DNA of 40,684 nt from Brevibacterium senegalense (lineage in GTDB: Bacteria; Actinomycetota; Actinomycetes; Actinomycetales; Brevibacteriaceae). Position 1 is the first letter of the stretch. Every line of letters begins with the position of its first letter. Below the pieces are notes generated by a model. It worked only from the letters and a program-made list of their open reading frames with translations, had not been told where the DNA came from and did no database searches. The translations under genes were made by a program, and so were the position numbers. The stretch is from positions 106,895 to 147,578 of the forward strand of contig NZ_HE978608.1 in assembly GCF_000285835.1 (NCBI RefSeq), written 5' to 3'. Positions 1 to 8,381 of this stretch are shown here, piece by piece.

Positions 1-1128
1 CTGAGTCGAGGCGCCGACGGCGGGCGCGAGATGCCCATGGTCGAGGACGTCGAGTTCACGTCGTACTACGGGCGGCCCATCGTCAAGGCGCCGCCGTGGG
101 GCGATGAGATCGCCGCGTACCTGTTCCTGGGCGGTCTGGCCGGCGGTTCCGCGCTGCTGGGGCTGGGCGCGCAGCTGACGGACCGGCCCGCGCTGCGGTC
201 CAGGACGCGACTGACGGCGCTCGCCGCGCTTGGGCTGGGCACCGTCGCGCTCATCGAGGACCTGGGCCGGCCCGACCGCTTCCTCAACATGATGCGCACC
301 GTCAAGATCACCTCGCCCATGAGCCTGGGGTCGTGGATCCTGGGCGGATTCGGGTCGACCGCGGGTGTCGTCGCGGTGCTCGAGGTCGACCGGCTGACGG
401 GCGAGCGGATCCCCCTGGGGCCGCTGTCGCCCGCGCGCACGCTGCTGCAGGCGGTCGAGACGCCGGCGGCGGTGACATCGGTCGTGTTCGCGGCCCCGCT
501 GGCCGCCTACACAGGCGTGCTGCTGGGCGCCACGGCGGTGCCCACCTGGAATGCAGCGGGACGGAACGGTCTGCCGGTCGTCTTCGCGGCCTCGGCGTCG
601 TTGGCGGCCGGCGGTGCCGCGATGGTGACGACACCGGTGGCCCAGGCCGGGCCCGCGCGGGTGTTCGCGCTCCTGGGGACCGTCGTGGAGCTCGCGGCGA
701 TGCGCGTCATGAAGAACCGGATGCATCCGGCGGAGGTCGAGCCGATGGAGTCGGGCGAGCCCGGCCGGCTGCTGCACCGGGCCGAGGTGCTGGCGCTCGC
801 CGGGGGCGTCGCGACCGCGGCACTCGAAGTGGGCGCGCGGGTGTTCGAAGCGCGGGTGGCGCGCGGCCTCGGCGGCTCCGGCGCGAGTGGCTCTGGTGCG
901 GGTGGTTCCGGCGGCTGGCGGACGGGCGTGCGCGTGGGGCTGCAGATCGGCTCGGCGGTGGCGGGAGCGGCACTGGCGGCGGCCTCGGCGTTCACGCGGC
1001 AGGGGATGCTCAAAGCGGGCATCGAGTCGACGAAGGACCCGCGCCACGTCGTGGTGCCGCAGCGCGACCGGCTGGAGGCGCGACGACAGGCCGGCATCAC
1101 CCACGACTCCATTACGACGACCGGCTGA
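1..1128 (+). CDS. nrfD: NrfD/PsrC-like membrane subunit, probably of a formate dehydrogenase (5' end outside window)
   Basis: Predicted quinone-facing membrane anchor that would carry electrons from a catalytic oxidoreductase and iron-sulfur subunit into the membrane. About eight hydrophobic helices are visible: GGLAGGSALLGLG, AALGLGTVALIEDLG, WILGGFGSTAGVVAV, VVFAAPLAAYTGVLLG, VVFAASASLAAGGAAM and three further ones. The segment EFTSYYGRP followed by DLGRPDRFLNMMR and the TSPMSLGSW run is typical of the NrfD proteins encoded after actinobacterial formate dehydrogenase alpha and beta subunits. The reading frame is open to base 1, and the residues before the ATGs at 31 and 37 look like family sequence, so the true start probably lies upstream. 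A Gly/Ser linker (about residues 280-300) precedes the last helix. The selenocysteine genes at 5.7-10.4 kb support the formate dehydrogenase reading, but the catalytic gene itself is not in view. Confidence 0.82.
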   Translation: MSRGADGGREMPMVEDVEFTSYYGRPIVKAPPWGDEIAAYLFLGGLAGGSALLGLGAQLTDRPALRSRTRLTALAALGLGTVALIEDLGRPDRFLNMMRTVKITSPMSLGSWILGGFGSTAGVVAVLEVDRLTGERIPLGPLSPARTLLQAVETPAAVTSVVFAAPLAAYTGVLLGATAVPTWNAAGRNGLPVVFAASASLAAGGAAMVTTPVAQAGPARVFALLGTVVELAAMRVMKNRMHPAEVEPMESGEPGRLLHRAEVLALAGGVATAALEVGARVFEARVARGLGGSGASGSGAGGSGGWRTGVRVGLQIGSAVAGAALAAASAFTRQGMLKAGIESTKDPRHVVVPQRDRLEARRQAGITHDSITTTG

Positions 1129-1181
1129 GGCGCGGCGCCCCGCCGGCGGCGCGTGCTCAGGAGACCCACGCTACTCGTTCG

Positions 1182-1208
1182 TATAGTGTTGGGGTGAAAC
1201 CTATATTC
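1182..1208 (+). promoter_or_regulatory. Candidate operator/promoter TATA-N14-CCTATATTC upstream of the KGSADH gene
   Basis: In a 255-bp GC-rich gap, TATA (1182-1185), 14 bases and then CCTATATTC (1200-1208) form an AT-rich island. Read as an inverted repeat, it is TATAG at 1182-1186 facing CTATA at 1201-1205. The same pattern with identical spacing occurs at 29204-29230, ahead of the L-fucose operon. TATATT (1202-1207) could also serve as a -10 box. The site lies about 175 bases before the ATG at 1384. I see nothing else definite in 1129-1383. Confidence 0.5.
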
Positions 1209-1383
1209 CACGAGGCGGCGATTCGCCCGCGGACGACGTCGCCGTAGTGCCCGGCCCCGCCGGTCCGCCCACGACAGCCCGACCACCGTGCTCAGGCATG
1301 CGCGACCGGCCGGAACCGGACCGCCGCAGTCCCGACAGACCACACTCGACTCAGACAGTGAGATCCTCGAAAGGAGCACATTC

Positions 1384-2868
1384 ATGACTGAGACCACTCG
1401 CACCGCACCCGCCGCCCCGCAGGGGGTCGCCGGCACGGATGAGGTCGTCCGCGCCGCTCACCAGGCGTTCCTCGAAGCGCGCACCCGCACCCGCGACGAG
1501 CGCGCCGCCTGGATGGACGCGATCGCCGACGCCCTCGAAGCGAACCGCGAGGAGCTCGTGCCGCTCGCGATGGAGGAGTCGAACCTCCCCGACGCGCGCC
1601 TGAACGGCGAACTCACCCGCACCGCGTTCCAGCTGCGCCTGCTGGCCCAGGAGGCCCGCCGCGGCGAGTTCCTGGGCGCCACGATCGACCACGCGGACGC
1701 TGACTGGGGCATGGGCCCCCGCCCCGACCTGCGCCGAATCAACGTGCCGCTGGGCGTCGTGGGCGTCTTCGGCGCCTCGAACTTCCCGTTCGCGTTCTCC
1801 GTCATCGGCGGCGACTCCGCCTCCGCACTGGCCGCCGGCTGCGCCGTCGTCCACAAGCTGCACCCCGCCCACGAGGGCCTGGCCCGCCGCACCGCGCAGA
1901 TCGTCGCGGACGCGCTGACCGCCGCCGGCGCCCCGGCCGGCCTCTTCGGCGCCGTCGAGGGCTTCGAGGCCGCGCAGGCCCTCGTCGACCACCCGCAGGT
2001 CAAGGCCGTGGGCTTCACCGGCTCGGAGGCGGGCGGCCGCGCCCTCTTCGACCGCGCCGTCGCCCGCCCGGAGCCCATCCCGTTCTACGGCGAGCTGGGC
2101 TCCCTCAATCCCGTCGTCGTCACCGAGGCCGCCTGGGCCGCCCAGGGCGAGGACCTGCTGGCCGGCTGGATCGGCTCCATGACGATGGGCACGGGCCAGT
2201 TCTGCACGAAGCCCGGCCTGCTGCTGCTGCCGGAGACCGCCGCCGAGGCCGCGGAGACGGCCCTGCCCCGGCTCGCCTCCGAAGTCGCCCCCTCCGTCGG
2301 CATGCTCACCGAGTCGATCCGCGACGGCTTCGTCGCGAAGCGCGACGAGGTGGCCGGTTCGGAGGGTGTCGACGTGCTGGTCGCCGGTGACGGAGCGAAC
2401 CCGCCCGCCCCGGGCGTGCTGCGTGTGCGCGCGGCGGAGCTGTCCGGTGACGCGGCCGCGATCCGCACGGAGATGTTCGGCCCCGCCGCCGTCCTCATCA
2501 CCTACGCGGACACGGCAGAGCTCGAGCAGGCCCTCGACCTGCTGGGCGGACAGCTGACCGGCACGATCCACAGCGCGGACGGCGAGGACATCACCCGCGT
2601 CCTCCAGCTGCTCCAGGACCGCTGCGGTCGCGTGCTGCGCGGTGGATGGCCCACCGGCGTCACCGTCTCCTACGCGCAGTACCACGGAGGCCCGTACCCC
2701 GCCGCGACCCAGCACGGGACGAGCGTGGGCACCGCCGCGATCGACCGCTGGCTGCGCGGCGTCGCGTTCCAGGACATGGAGGACGCGATGCTGCCGCTGG
2801 AGCTCCAGGAGTCCAACCCCACCGGCATCGCCCGTCGCGTCGACGGTGCGTGGGTGGCGGCGCAGTGA
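1384..2868 (+). CDS. Alpha-ketoglutarate semialdehyde (2,5-dioxopentanoate) dehydrogenase, ALDH superfamily
   Basis: Oxidises alpha-ketoglutarate semialdehyde to alpha-ketoglutarate with NAD(P)+, the last step of non-phosphorylative pentose and hexarate routes. The 494-residue protein has the ALDH core: ASNFPF with Asn133, HKLHP with Lys158, FTGS at 211-214, catalytic Glu237 in YGELGS and catalytic Cys274 in GQFCTKPG. The FGASNFPFAFSVIGGDSASALAAG-type segment is characteristic of the KGSADH branch rather than of betaine or succinate semialdehyde dehydrogenases. The ATG at 1384 is chosen because AAGGAG (1371-1376) precedes it by 7 bases; the frame is open further upstream but has no better signal. 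The next gene overlaps its stop codon and encodes the enzyme that would make its substrate. Exact sugar-acid source is not shown by this gene alone. Confidence 0.88.
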   Translation: MTETTRTAPAAPQGVAGTDEVVRAAHQAFLEARTRTRDERAAWMDAIADALEANREELVPLAMEESNLPDARLNGELTRTAFQLRLLAQEARRGEFLGATIDHADADWGMGPRPDLRRINVPLGVVGVFGASNFPFAFSVIGGDSASALAAGCAVVHKLHPAHEGLARRTAQIVADALTAAGAPAGLFGAVEGFEAAQALVDHPQVKAVGFTGSEAGGRALFDRAVARPEPIPFYGELGSLNPVVVTEAAWAAQGEDLLAGWIGSMTMGTGQFCTKPGLLLLPETAAEAAETALPRLASEVAPSVGMLTESIRDGFVAKRDEVAGSEGVDVLVAGDGANPPAPGVLRVRAAELSGDAAAIRTEMFGPAAVLITYADTAELEQALDLLGGQLTGTIHSADGEDITRVLQLLQDRCGRVLRGGWPTGVTVSYAQYHGGPYPAATQHGTSVGTAAIDRWLRGVAFQDMEDAMLPLELQESNPTGIARRVDGAWVAAQ

Positions 2869-4148
2869 CGGCGGAGAAGGAGACTGCGGAGGTCGTGTCC
2901 GTGGAGGCGACCGGGCAGGCGGCAGGTGTTGCGGCCTCGGCGGCGGTGGTGACCGCACGGGACGTCCTGCCGGTCGACCAGACCGCCGGCACCTTCGTGG
3001 GCCGGGTCTGGGACCCGGCGCGCGGTGTGCCCGTGCCCGTCGCCCTGCGGGGCGCTCAGGTGTGGGATGCCTCGGAGCTGGCCGGGACCTCGGCGTCGCT
3101 GTTGGAGCGCGAGGGCCTGGCACTGGATCTGGCCGGCCTCTTCGCGACCCCAGCCACGTGGAGCGTCGACGATGTGCGGCTGCCGCAGGAGCTGGACGCG
3201 GGCGACGATCCGGCGCGGCCGTCCGCGCTCACCCTCCTGGCGCCCATCGACCTGCAGGTCATCAAGGCCTGCGGGGTCACGTTCGCGGGTTCGATGATCG
3301 AGCGGCTCATCGAGGAGCGGGCCGGCGGCGACCCGGGCAGCGCACAGCGGATCCGGGAGGAGATGACGCAGGCAGTGGGGGTCGACCTCGCCGCGATCGT
3401 GCCCGGCAGTCCGGAGGCCGCGGCCGTCAAGGAGCAGCTGCTCTCCTTGGGCTGGTGGTCGCAGTACCTGGAGGTGGGGCTGGGGCCGGACCCGGAGGTC
3501 TTCACGAAGGGGCCGCTGCTGTCCGCCGTGGGCAGCGGCGACGCGATCGGGATCCCGGCGTTCTCCGCGTGGAACAACCCGGAGCCGGAGCTCACGCTGG
3601 TCGTGACGGCCGACGGACGGATCGCGGGCGTGACCCTGGGCAACGACGTGAACCTGCGCGACGTCGAGGGGCGGTCCGCGCTGCTGCTGGGCATGGCGAA
3701 GGACAACAACCGGTCGACGGCCCTGGGTCCTGTCATCCGAGTGTTCGACGAGTCCTTCACCCTGGACGATGCGCGCAGCGTCGAGATCGAGCTGCGCGTC
3801 GAGGGCGCATCCGAGGCGGACGGCGGCGACGGCTTCGTGCTGGACGGGCTCAACACCGTGGGTGCGCTCAGCCGCACGTTCGAGCGCCTCGTCGAGGCGA
3901 CGCTGGGTGACCACCACCAGTACCCGGACGGCTGCGTCATCCTCACGGGCACGCTCTTCGCCCCCACGCTCGACCGGGATGCGCCCGGCGAGGGGTTCAC
4001 GCACAAGCACGGCGACGTCGTCACGATCGCCAACCCGCGCCTGGGCCGACTGGTCAGCACGGTCGGTCCCACCGAGCAGCTGGCACCGTGGACCTACGGC
4101 GTCCGCCAGCTCGTCGCGGACCTGAGCGCGGCAGGCCTGCAGGCGTAG
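2865..4148 (+). CDS. FAH-fold 2-keto-3-deoxy-pentonate dehydratase (KdaD/XylX-like)
   Basis: Predicted to dehydrate a 2-keto-3-deoxy-pentonate (arabinonate or xylonate type) to alpha-ketoglutarate semialdehyde. The C-terminal half shows the fumarylacetoacetate hydrolase fold: FTKGPLLSAVG, the metal-binding acidic residues in PEPELTLVV and GNDVNLRDVEGRSALLL, and KDNNRS. The long N-terminal part (TFVGRVWDP, VWDASELAGTSASLLE) is typical of KdaD/XylX-type members rather than of the shorter hydrolases. Start is GTG at 2865 in a GTGA overlap with the KGSADH stop, giving 427 residues and implying translational coupling; AAGGAG-type sequence is not needed there. Pairing with KGSADH makes the dehydratase reading much likelier than fumarylacetoacetase. 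Which stereoisomer it takes is inferred only (see the findings for D-arabinose). Confidence 0.8.
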   Translation: MTAEKETAEVVSVEATGQAAGVAASAAVVTARDVLPVDQTAGTFVGRVWDPARGVPVPVALRGAQVWDASELAGTSASLLEREGLALDLAGLFATPATWSVDDVRLPQELDAGDDPARPSALTLLAPIDLQVIKACGVTFAGSMIERLIEERAGGDPGSAQRIREEMTQAVGVDLAAIVPGSPEAAAVKEQLLSLGWWSQYLEVGLGPDPEVFTKGPLLSAVGSGDAIGIPAFSAWNNPEPELTLVVTADGRIAGVTLGNDVNLRDVEGRSALLLGMAKDNNRSTALGPVIRVFDESFTLDDARSVEIELRVEGASEADGGDGFVLDGLNTVGALSRTFERLVEATLGDHHQYPDGCVILTGTLFAPTLDRDAPGEGFTHKHGDVVTIANPRLGRLVSTVGPTEQLAPWTYGVRQLVADLSAAGLQA

Positions 4149-4155
4149 GGCGACT

Positions 4156-4215
4156 GCGCGGCAGCGCGGAGTGTGAGGGCGGACGCGGGCCGCGCGGCAG
4201 CGCGGAGTGTGAGGG
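4156..4215. repeat. Perfect 24-bp direct repeat, period 36
   Basis: Bases 4156-4179 and 4192-4215 are identical (beginning GCGCGGCAGCGC and ending GTGTGAGGG), separated by 12 bases. The pair sits directly after the dehydratase stop codon (TAG, 4146-4148) and before the truncated SDR. No protein-coding role is apparent. Confidence 0.85.
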
Positions 4216-4265
4216 GCGTCAGCGAAGCTGGTGCCCCTCATCGTCTGCACCGAAGGAGACGCACC

Positions 4266-4367
4266 ATGGCCACCTGGATCATCACCGGCTGTTCGACAGG
4301 TCTGGGGCGCTCACTCGCCGCCCCCGTCGTGGACGCAGGCCACAGTGCAGTCCTCACCTGCTGTTGA
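4266..4367 (+). pseudogene. N-terminal remnant of a short-chain dehydrogenase
   Basis: A good ribosome site (GAAGGAGAC, about 4251-4259) precedes ATG 4266, which opens MATWIITGCSTGLGRSLA. This is the first beta strand and the TGxxxGxG nucleotide-binding motif of a classical SDR. After 33 codons the frame ends in TGA (4365-4367), only 5 bases before the 3' end of the oppositely oriented Dcu gene. A real SDR is about 240-280 residues, so roughly 85% is gone. The remnant probably belonged to the KGSADH/dehydratase operon and was cut when the lower-G+C Dcu gene arrived, or by a deletion at about 4360. Product is not expected to work. Confidence 0.75.
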
Positions 4368-4372
4368 CTCCG

Positions 4373-5698
4373 TCAGTGCCTCACGATCGAGCCGATGGCC
4401 GCCCCGGCAAGCATGGTGACGAGTGTGACCATGATGGAGGGGACGAAGAACGAATGGTCGTAGAGTCGGCGTCCGAGCTTCGTCGAACCCGTCTGATCGA
4501 ACGCAGCAGCCGCGATCTGCAGTCCGTTGGTGGGAAGGAGATAGATGCCTCCCAGGCCTCCGACCCACAGGCCGACGGTGAGGGCGATCGGTATGCCGGC
4601 ATCCAGACCGATGGGCACGATCGCCAGGGTCGCTGTTGATTGGCTGGTGGTCAGCACTGCTATCAGGAAGACGGCGATGGCCATCGCGAACGGCCATGCG
4701 TGCACCCACTCGCCCAGGCTCGCGAAGACCGTCTCAGCATGGGCGTCGAGGAAGGTGTTGATCATCCAGGCCAAGCCGAAGAAGGCGATGGCTGCCACCA
4801 TGCCACCGCGGAAGATGTCCGCGGACGGGACGGAGTCCAGCTGAGGTCGTCCGACGATGAGAATCGCCGTTGATGTGACCAGCATGACCAACTGGATCAT
4901 CACACCGACGCCCACGACGTCCCCCTCGCCGTTCGAGGGTCGGAGAGCCGGAAAGAGTCCGAACGCGACGACGCTGAGGACTCCCGCGAAGTACACCAGC
5001 GCACTTGCACGTGCGCGGGGCGTGATGCCTGTGGTCACGGTGGTCAGGCCCGTGATACCCGGAGGGGCGTCCCTCGCGGTGACGGCAGGACGGGTGTCGG
5101 GTCCACCCCACCGACTGACGAGCACCGACGTGACGACAATGCCCACAGCCGCTGCCGGAACGGTCACGACCATGATCTGCAGGATGCTCCAGCCCCCTGC
5201 CGGCTGCACGTCCATGATGGAGACCATGACCGCCATGGCTGCGGAGACGGGGGAGCACGCCAGTGCCACACTCGTCGCCACCACTGAGACGCTCATGGGC
5301 TTCGAGGGCCGCACTCCTGATCGCTCTGCGACCTCCTGGATCACGGGCAGGAGCGAGAAGAGGATGTTCGAGGTTCCTGCACCCACAGAGAAGAGGAAAG
5401 ACACCAGGGGAGCCACGATGGTCACACTTCGCGGCCTCTTCACGATGACTCGAGCAGCGAGCGAGATCATCCAGTCGATTCCACCCGCGGCCTGCAGGAC
5501 GGAGGTGGCGAGGATGACGGCCACGATGATCAGCAGAGCATCCACGGGAGGGGCTCCGATGTCCTCGCCGAAGACGAAGACGAGAAGAGCTGTGCCGACT
5601 CCTCCCCACAGTCCGATGCCGACTCCGCCAGCGCGGACACCCAGAAGGATCGCCCCGAGGACGATCATCGCTTCTGTCAGAAGCATGACTGTCTGCAC
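4373..5698 (-). CDS. Dcu-family C4-dicarboxylate transporter
   Basis: Predicted carrier for C4-dicarboxylates such as fumarate, malate, succinate or aspartate, of the DcuA/DcuB family. The 441-residue length (DcuA/B about 430-446) and family pattern support this: an N-terminal LGVRAGGVGIGLWGGVG, then AAGGIDWMI, the LFSVGAGTSNILFSLLPVIQEVA segment and SPVSAAMAVM, with roughly ten to twelve membrane helices. Start is GTG at 5698 with AGGAAGG (5708-5714) upstream; ATG at 5686 is an alternative. It lies 53 bp behind selD on the same strand and could be co-transcribed. Base composition is visibly lower in G+C (one sampled 60-base line 57%, against 73% in the KGSADH gene), suggesting recent acquisition. 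The 3' end abuts the SDR remnant. Confidence 0.8.
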   Translation of the reverse strand: MQTVMLLTEAMIVLGAILLGVRAGGVGIGLWGGVGTALLVFVFGEDIGAPPVDALLIIVAVILATSVLQAAGGIDWMISLAARVIVKRPRSVTIVAPLVSFLFSVGAGTSNILFSLLPVIQEVAERSGVRPSKPMSVSVVATSVALACSPVSAAMAVMVSIMDVQPAGGWSILQIMVVTVPAAAVGIVVTSVLVSRWGGPDTRPAVTARDAPPGITGLTTVTTGITPRARASALVYFAGVLSVVAFGLFPALRPSNGEGDVVGVGVMIQLVMLVTSTAILIVGRPQLDSVPSADIFRGGMVAAIAFFGLAWMINTFLDAHAETVFASLGEWVHAWPFAMAIAVFLIAVLTTSQSTATLAIVPIGLDAGIPIALTVGLWVGGLGGIYLLPTNGLQIAAAAFDQTGSTKLGRRLYDHSFFVPSIMVTLVTMLAGAAIGSIVRH

Positions 5699-5751
5699 CC
5701 GCGCATGTCCTTCCTGATGGTGCTGAGGCCCCAGCAGCAGGGCCGTGCGTC

Positions 5752-6789
5752 TCAGCGGATGTCGATGCCGTCTCCCGCGACGGTCTCGCCGATGACGGGA
5801 TAGCCGGGGACCTCGCCCACGACCAGCAGGCCGCCGGACGTCTGCGCGTCGGCCAGCGCGAGGAGGTCGTCCTCCGTGATGCCGACACCCGCGCGCACGT
5901 GCGGGCGAACCCAGTCCAGGTTGCGGCGGGTGCCGCCGGAGACGTAGCCGTCGCGCAGGGCCTCGGCCGCACCGTCCAGCAGCGGGACCGCGGAGCGGTC
6001 GAGGACGGCGCCCACGCCCGAGGCCCGCAGCATCTTGTGCAGGTGACCCAGCAGGCCGAAGCCGGTGACGTCCGTCGCGGCGGTGGCCCCGGCCTCGAGC
6101 GCGGCGGCCGCGGCATCGCGGTTGAGCGTCGTCATCGAGTCGATCGCGGAGGCGAAGACCTCGCCGGTGGACTTGTGGCGGTTGTTCAGCAGTCCCACGC
6201 CCACGGGCTTCGTGAGGGTGATGGGCAGGCCCGCGGCGGCGGCGTCGTTGCGCAGCAGCCTGTCCGGGTGGGCGGTGCCGGTGACGGCCATGCCGTAGGT
6301 GGGTTCGGGACCGTCGATCGAGTGTCCGCCGATGACAGGGACGCCCGCGTCGCCCGCGACGGCCAGTCCGCCGCGCAGGACCTCGGTCATGAGCTCCATC
6401 GGGAGGGCCTCGCGCGGCCAGGCGATGAGGTTGATCGCGACGACGGGGGTACCGCCCATCGCGTAGATGTCGCTCATCGCGTTTGCGGCGGCGATGCGGC
6501 CCCAGTCGTACGCGTCGTCGACGACGGGGGTGAAGAAGTCCGCGGTGGAGAGGACTGCGAGCCCATCCTGGATGCGGACTGCGGCGGCGTCATCGCCGTC
6601 GTCGAGGCCCACGAGGACCTGCTCGAAGTCCTGGCCGGCCAGCGACGCGACGGCGGTCTCCAGCTCGCCGGGCGGGATCTTGCACGCGCAGCCGCCGCCT
6701 GCGGCCATCGTCGTGAGGCGGACTGCGGGAGCCGAAAGGGTGGGAAGAGGGGTGCCGTAAGCCGGTGCGGCGTCGCCATCGATGCTCAT
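5752..6789 (-). CDS. selD: Selenide, water dikinase (selenophosphate synthetase)
   Basis: Makes selenophosphate from selenide and ATP, the selenium donor for selenocysteyn-tRNA formation. The N-terminal catalytic stretch GGCACKIPP places Cys34, Cys36 and Lys37 where the family has its (Cys/Sec)-x-x-Lys site; the codons are TGC-GCG-TGC-AAG, so this is the cysteine form with no UGA. VGLDDGDDAAAV, STADFFTPVVDD, NAMSDIYAMGG, GGHSIDGPEPTYG, TDVTGFGLLGHL and ADAQTSGGLLV follow in family order. The ATG at 6789 (MSIDGD) is preferred; an in-frame extension upstream runs into the region of the divergent tRNA. 345 residues is normal. It is transcribed away from selC-selA-selB across a 91-bp gap. Confidence 0.95.
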   Translation of the reverse strand: MSIDGDAAPAYGTPLPTLSAPAVRLTTMAAGGGCACKIPPGELETAVASLAGQDFEQVLVGLDDGDDAAAVRIQDGLAVLSTADFFTPVVDDAYDWGRIAAANAMSDIYAMGGTPVVAINLIAWPREALPMELMTEVLRGGLAVAGDAGVPVIGGHSIDGPEPTYGMAVTGTAHPDRLLRNDAAAAGLPITLTKPVGVGLLNNRHKSTGEVFASAIDSMTTLNRDAAAAALEAGATAATDVTGFGLLGHLHKMLRASGVGAVLDRSAVPLLDGAAEALRDGYVSGGTRRNLDWVRPHVRAGVGITEDDLLALADAQTSGGLLVVGEVPGYPVIGETVAGDGIDIR

Positions 6790-6880
6790 GCCGGGGAGTC
6801 TACGGGTGATCCGGGCTGTCAGGCCCCCGGGTTCGTATGCCGAGGGTTCCGTGTCCGGGATGCCTGGTAGTTTCACGGAT

Positions 6881-6975
6881 GGAGGCGTCCGCGTCCTGGT
6901 GGTCGCCCCGGTCTTCAAAACCGGTGAAGCCCAGCATCTGGGCTTGGCGGGTTCGATTCCCGTCCGCCTCCGCCA
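6881..6975 (+). tRNA. selC: tRNA-Sec (anticodon UCA)
   Basis: A 95-base gene including an encoded CCA. Acceptor arms GGAGGCG (6881-6887) and CGCCTCC (6965-6971), discriminator G, CCA 6973-6975. The anticodon arm is CCGGT-CTTCAAA-ACCGG, giving anticodon TCA, which reads UGA. A long variable arm AAGCCCAG-CAT-CTGGGCTT and a T arm with GGTTCGATTCC are present. Size and long variable arm are as expected for bacterial tRNA-Sec. TAGTTT at 6868-6873 is a possible -10 box about 7 bases before the 5' end. selA begins 30 bases downstream. Confidence 0.96.
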
Positions 6976-7004
6976 ATCTCTGGAGCCCCGATGGAGGAGT
7001 GTCC

Positions 7005-8381
7005 GTGGACGACGACAACGCAGCCGGCCCCGCAGACCCGCGCCGGCGGATCCCGCGCACGGACGCCCTGCTGGCGCACCCGCGGGTGGCCGCCGCCGTC
7101 GCCTCCCTGGGCCGGTCCGTCGTCCTGGGCCTCATCCGGGCCGCACAGGACCGTGCCCGGTCCGGTGACATCGCGCCCGAGGCCGTGGAGACGGAGCTGC
7201 TGGCCTCCCTCGAGTCGTCCCGGGCCTCGTCGCTCACCCCGGTGCTCAACGCGACCGGCGTCGTCGTCCACACGAACCTGGGCCGGGCCCCGCTGTCCCC
7301 GGCCGCGCAGCGGGCGCTGGCGGACGCCGCCGGGTACACGGACCTCGAGTTCGACCTTGTGTCCGGGGCGCGCGCCCGGCGGGGAGCGGCTGCGCGCGCC
7401 GCGCTGCTGGCCGCGTGCCCGGCGGCGGAGGACGCGCTGGTCGTGAACAACGGGGCGGCCGCCCTCATGCTCGCCACGACCGCGCTCGCCCGGGACGCGG
7501 GCGTCGCGATCAGCCGCGGCGAGTTCGTGGAGATCGGGGCGGGCTTCCGCCTGTCCGACCTCATCGAGTCCACCGGTGTGCGCCTCGTCGAAGTGGGGAC
7601 GACGAACCGCACCCACCTGGAGGACTACGAGCGGGTGCTGGGCGAGGTCGCGGCCGTCCTGTCCGTCCACCGCTCGAACTTCCGGATCGAGGGGTTCACG
7701 GCGGACGCGGACCTGCGGGAGCTGGCGGACCTGTGCCACGCGCGCGACGTGCCCCTCATCGTCGACCTGGGCAGCGGACTGCTGGCGCCGGAACCGGCGC
7801 TGCCCAAGGAGCCAGACGCGGCCTCGGTCCTGGCAGCCGGAGCGGACGTCGTCATCGCCTCCGGGGACAAGCTGCTGGGCGGCCCGCAGGCCGGGATCCT
7901 GCTGGGACGGGCGGAGGCCCTCGCGACCCTGGCCCGGCATCCGATGGCGCGCGCGGTGCGGGCGGACAAGCTCACGCTCGCCGCGCTCGAGGCGACGCTG
8001 ACCGCCGGTGACCCGCCGGTCCAGCAGGCGCTGCACACGGATCCGCAGGACCTGCGAGAGCGGACGGAGACCGTCGCGTACGAAGCGCGGTCCGCCGCGA
8101 TGGACCATGCGGGGCGGGTCGCGATGGTCGCAGTGCTCGTCGTGGAGCACGCGGGACGCGTGGGCGGCGGTGGGGGCACCGGCGTCGACCTGCCCGGCTG
8201 GGCGATCGCGCTGCCGGAGGCCGCGGCGGCGCCGCTGCGGACCGGGACGCCGGCGGTCGTGACGCGGGTGCACGAGGGACGCTGCCTCGTCGACCTCCGC
8301 TGCGTGCCCCAGGACCAGGACGGTGCGCTGGCGGACGCGATCGGGCGGGTGCTGGCGGATCTGTCCGCCGGACGTGCGTGA
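7005..8381 (+). CDS. selA: L-seryl-tRNA(Sec) selenium transferase
   Basis: PLP enzyme converting Ser-tRNA(Sec) to Sec-tRNA(Sec) with selenophosphate. The N-terminal RIPRTDALLAHP, then TPVLNATGVVVHTNLGRAPLS, DLEFDLVSGARARRG, LVVNNGAAALML, SRGEFVEIGAGFRL and the PLP-lysine motif SGDKLLGGPQAG (Lys289 from this start) are all present. GTG 7005 is chosen because GGAGG (6993-6997) precedes it by 7 bases; GTG 6999 is too close, and longer in-frame starts would run through the tRNA gene. 458 residues is normal. The stop codon overlaps the selB start (GTGA), so selA and selB form a coupled pair directly behind selC. Confidence 0.95.
   Translation: MDDDNAAGPADPRRRIPRTDALLAHPRVAAAVASLGRSVVLGLIRAAQDRARSGDIAPEAVETELLASLESSRASSLTPVLNATGVVVHTNLGRAPLSPAAQRALADAAGYTDLEFDLVSGARARRGAAARAALLAACPAAEDALVVNNGAAALMLATTALARDAGVAISRGEFVEIGAGFRLSDLIESTGVRLVEVGTTNRTHLEDYERVLGEVAAVLSVHRSNFRIEGFTADADLRELADLCHARDVPLIVDLGSGLLAPEPALPKEPDAASVLAAGADVVIASGDKLLGGPQAGILLGRAEALATLARHPMARAVRADKLTLAALEATLTAGDPPVQQALHTDPQDLRERTETVAYEARSAAMDHAGRVAMVAVLVVEHAGRVGGGGGTGVDLPGWAIALPEAAAAPLRTGTPAVVTRVHEGRCLVDLRCVPQDQDGALADAIGRVLADLSAGRA

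Noticed and set aside
6837..7004. Extended N terminus for selA starting at 6837
   Set aside because: It would be translated straight through the tRNA-Sec gene and has no SelA similarity; GTG 7005 with GGAGG upstream is better.
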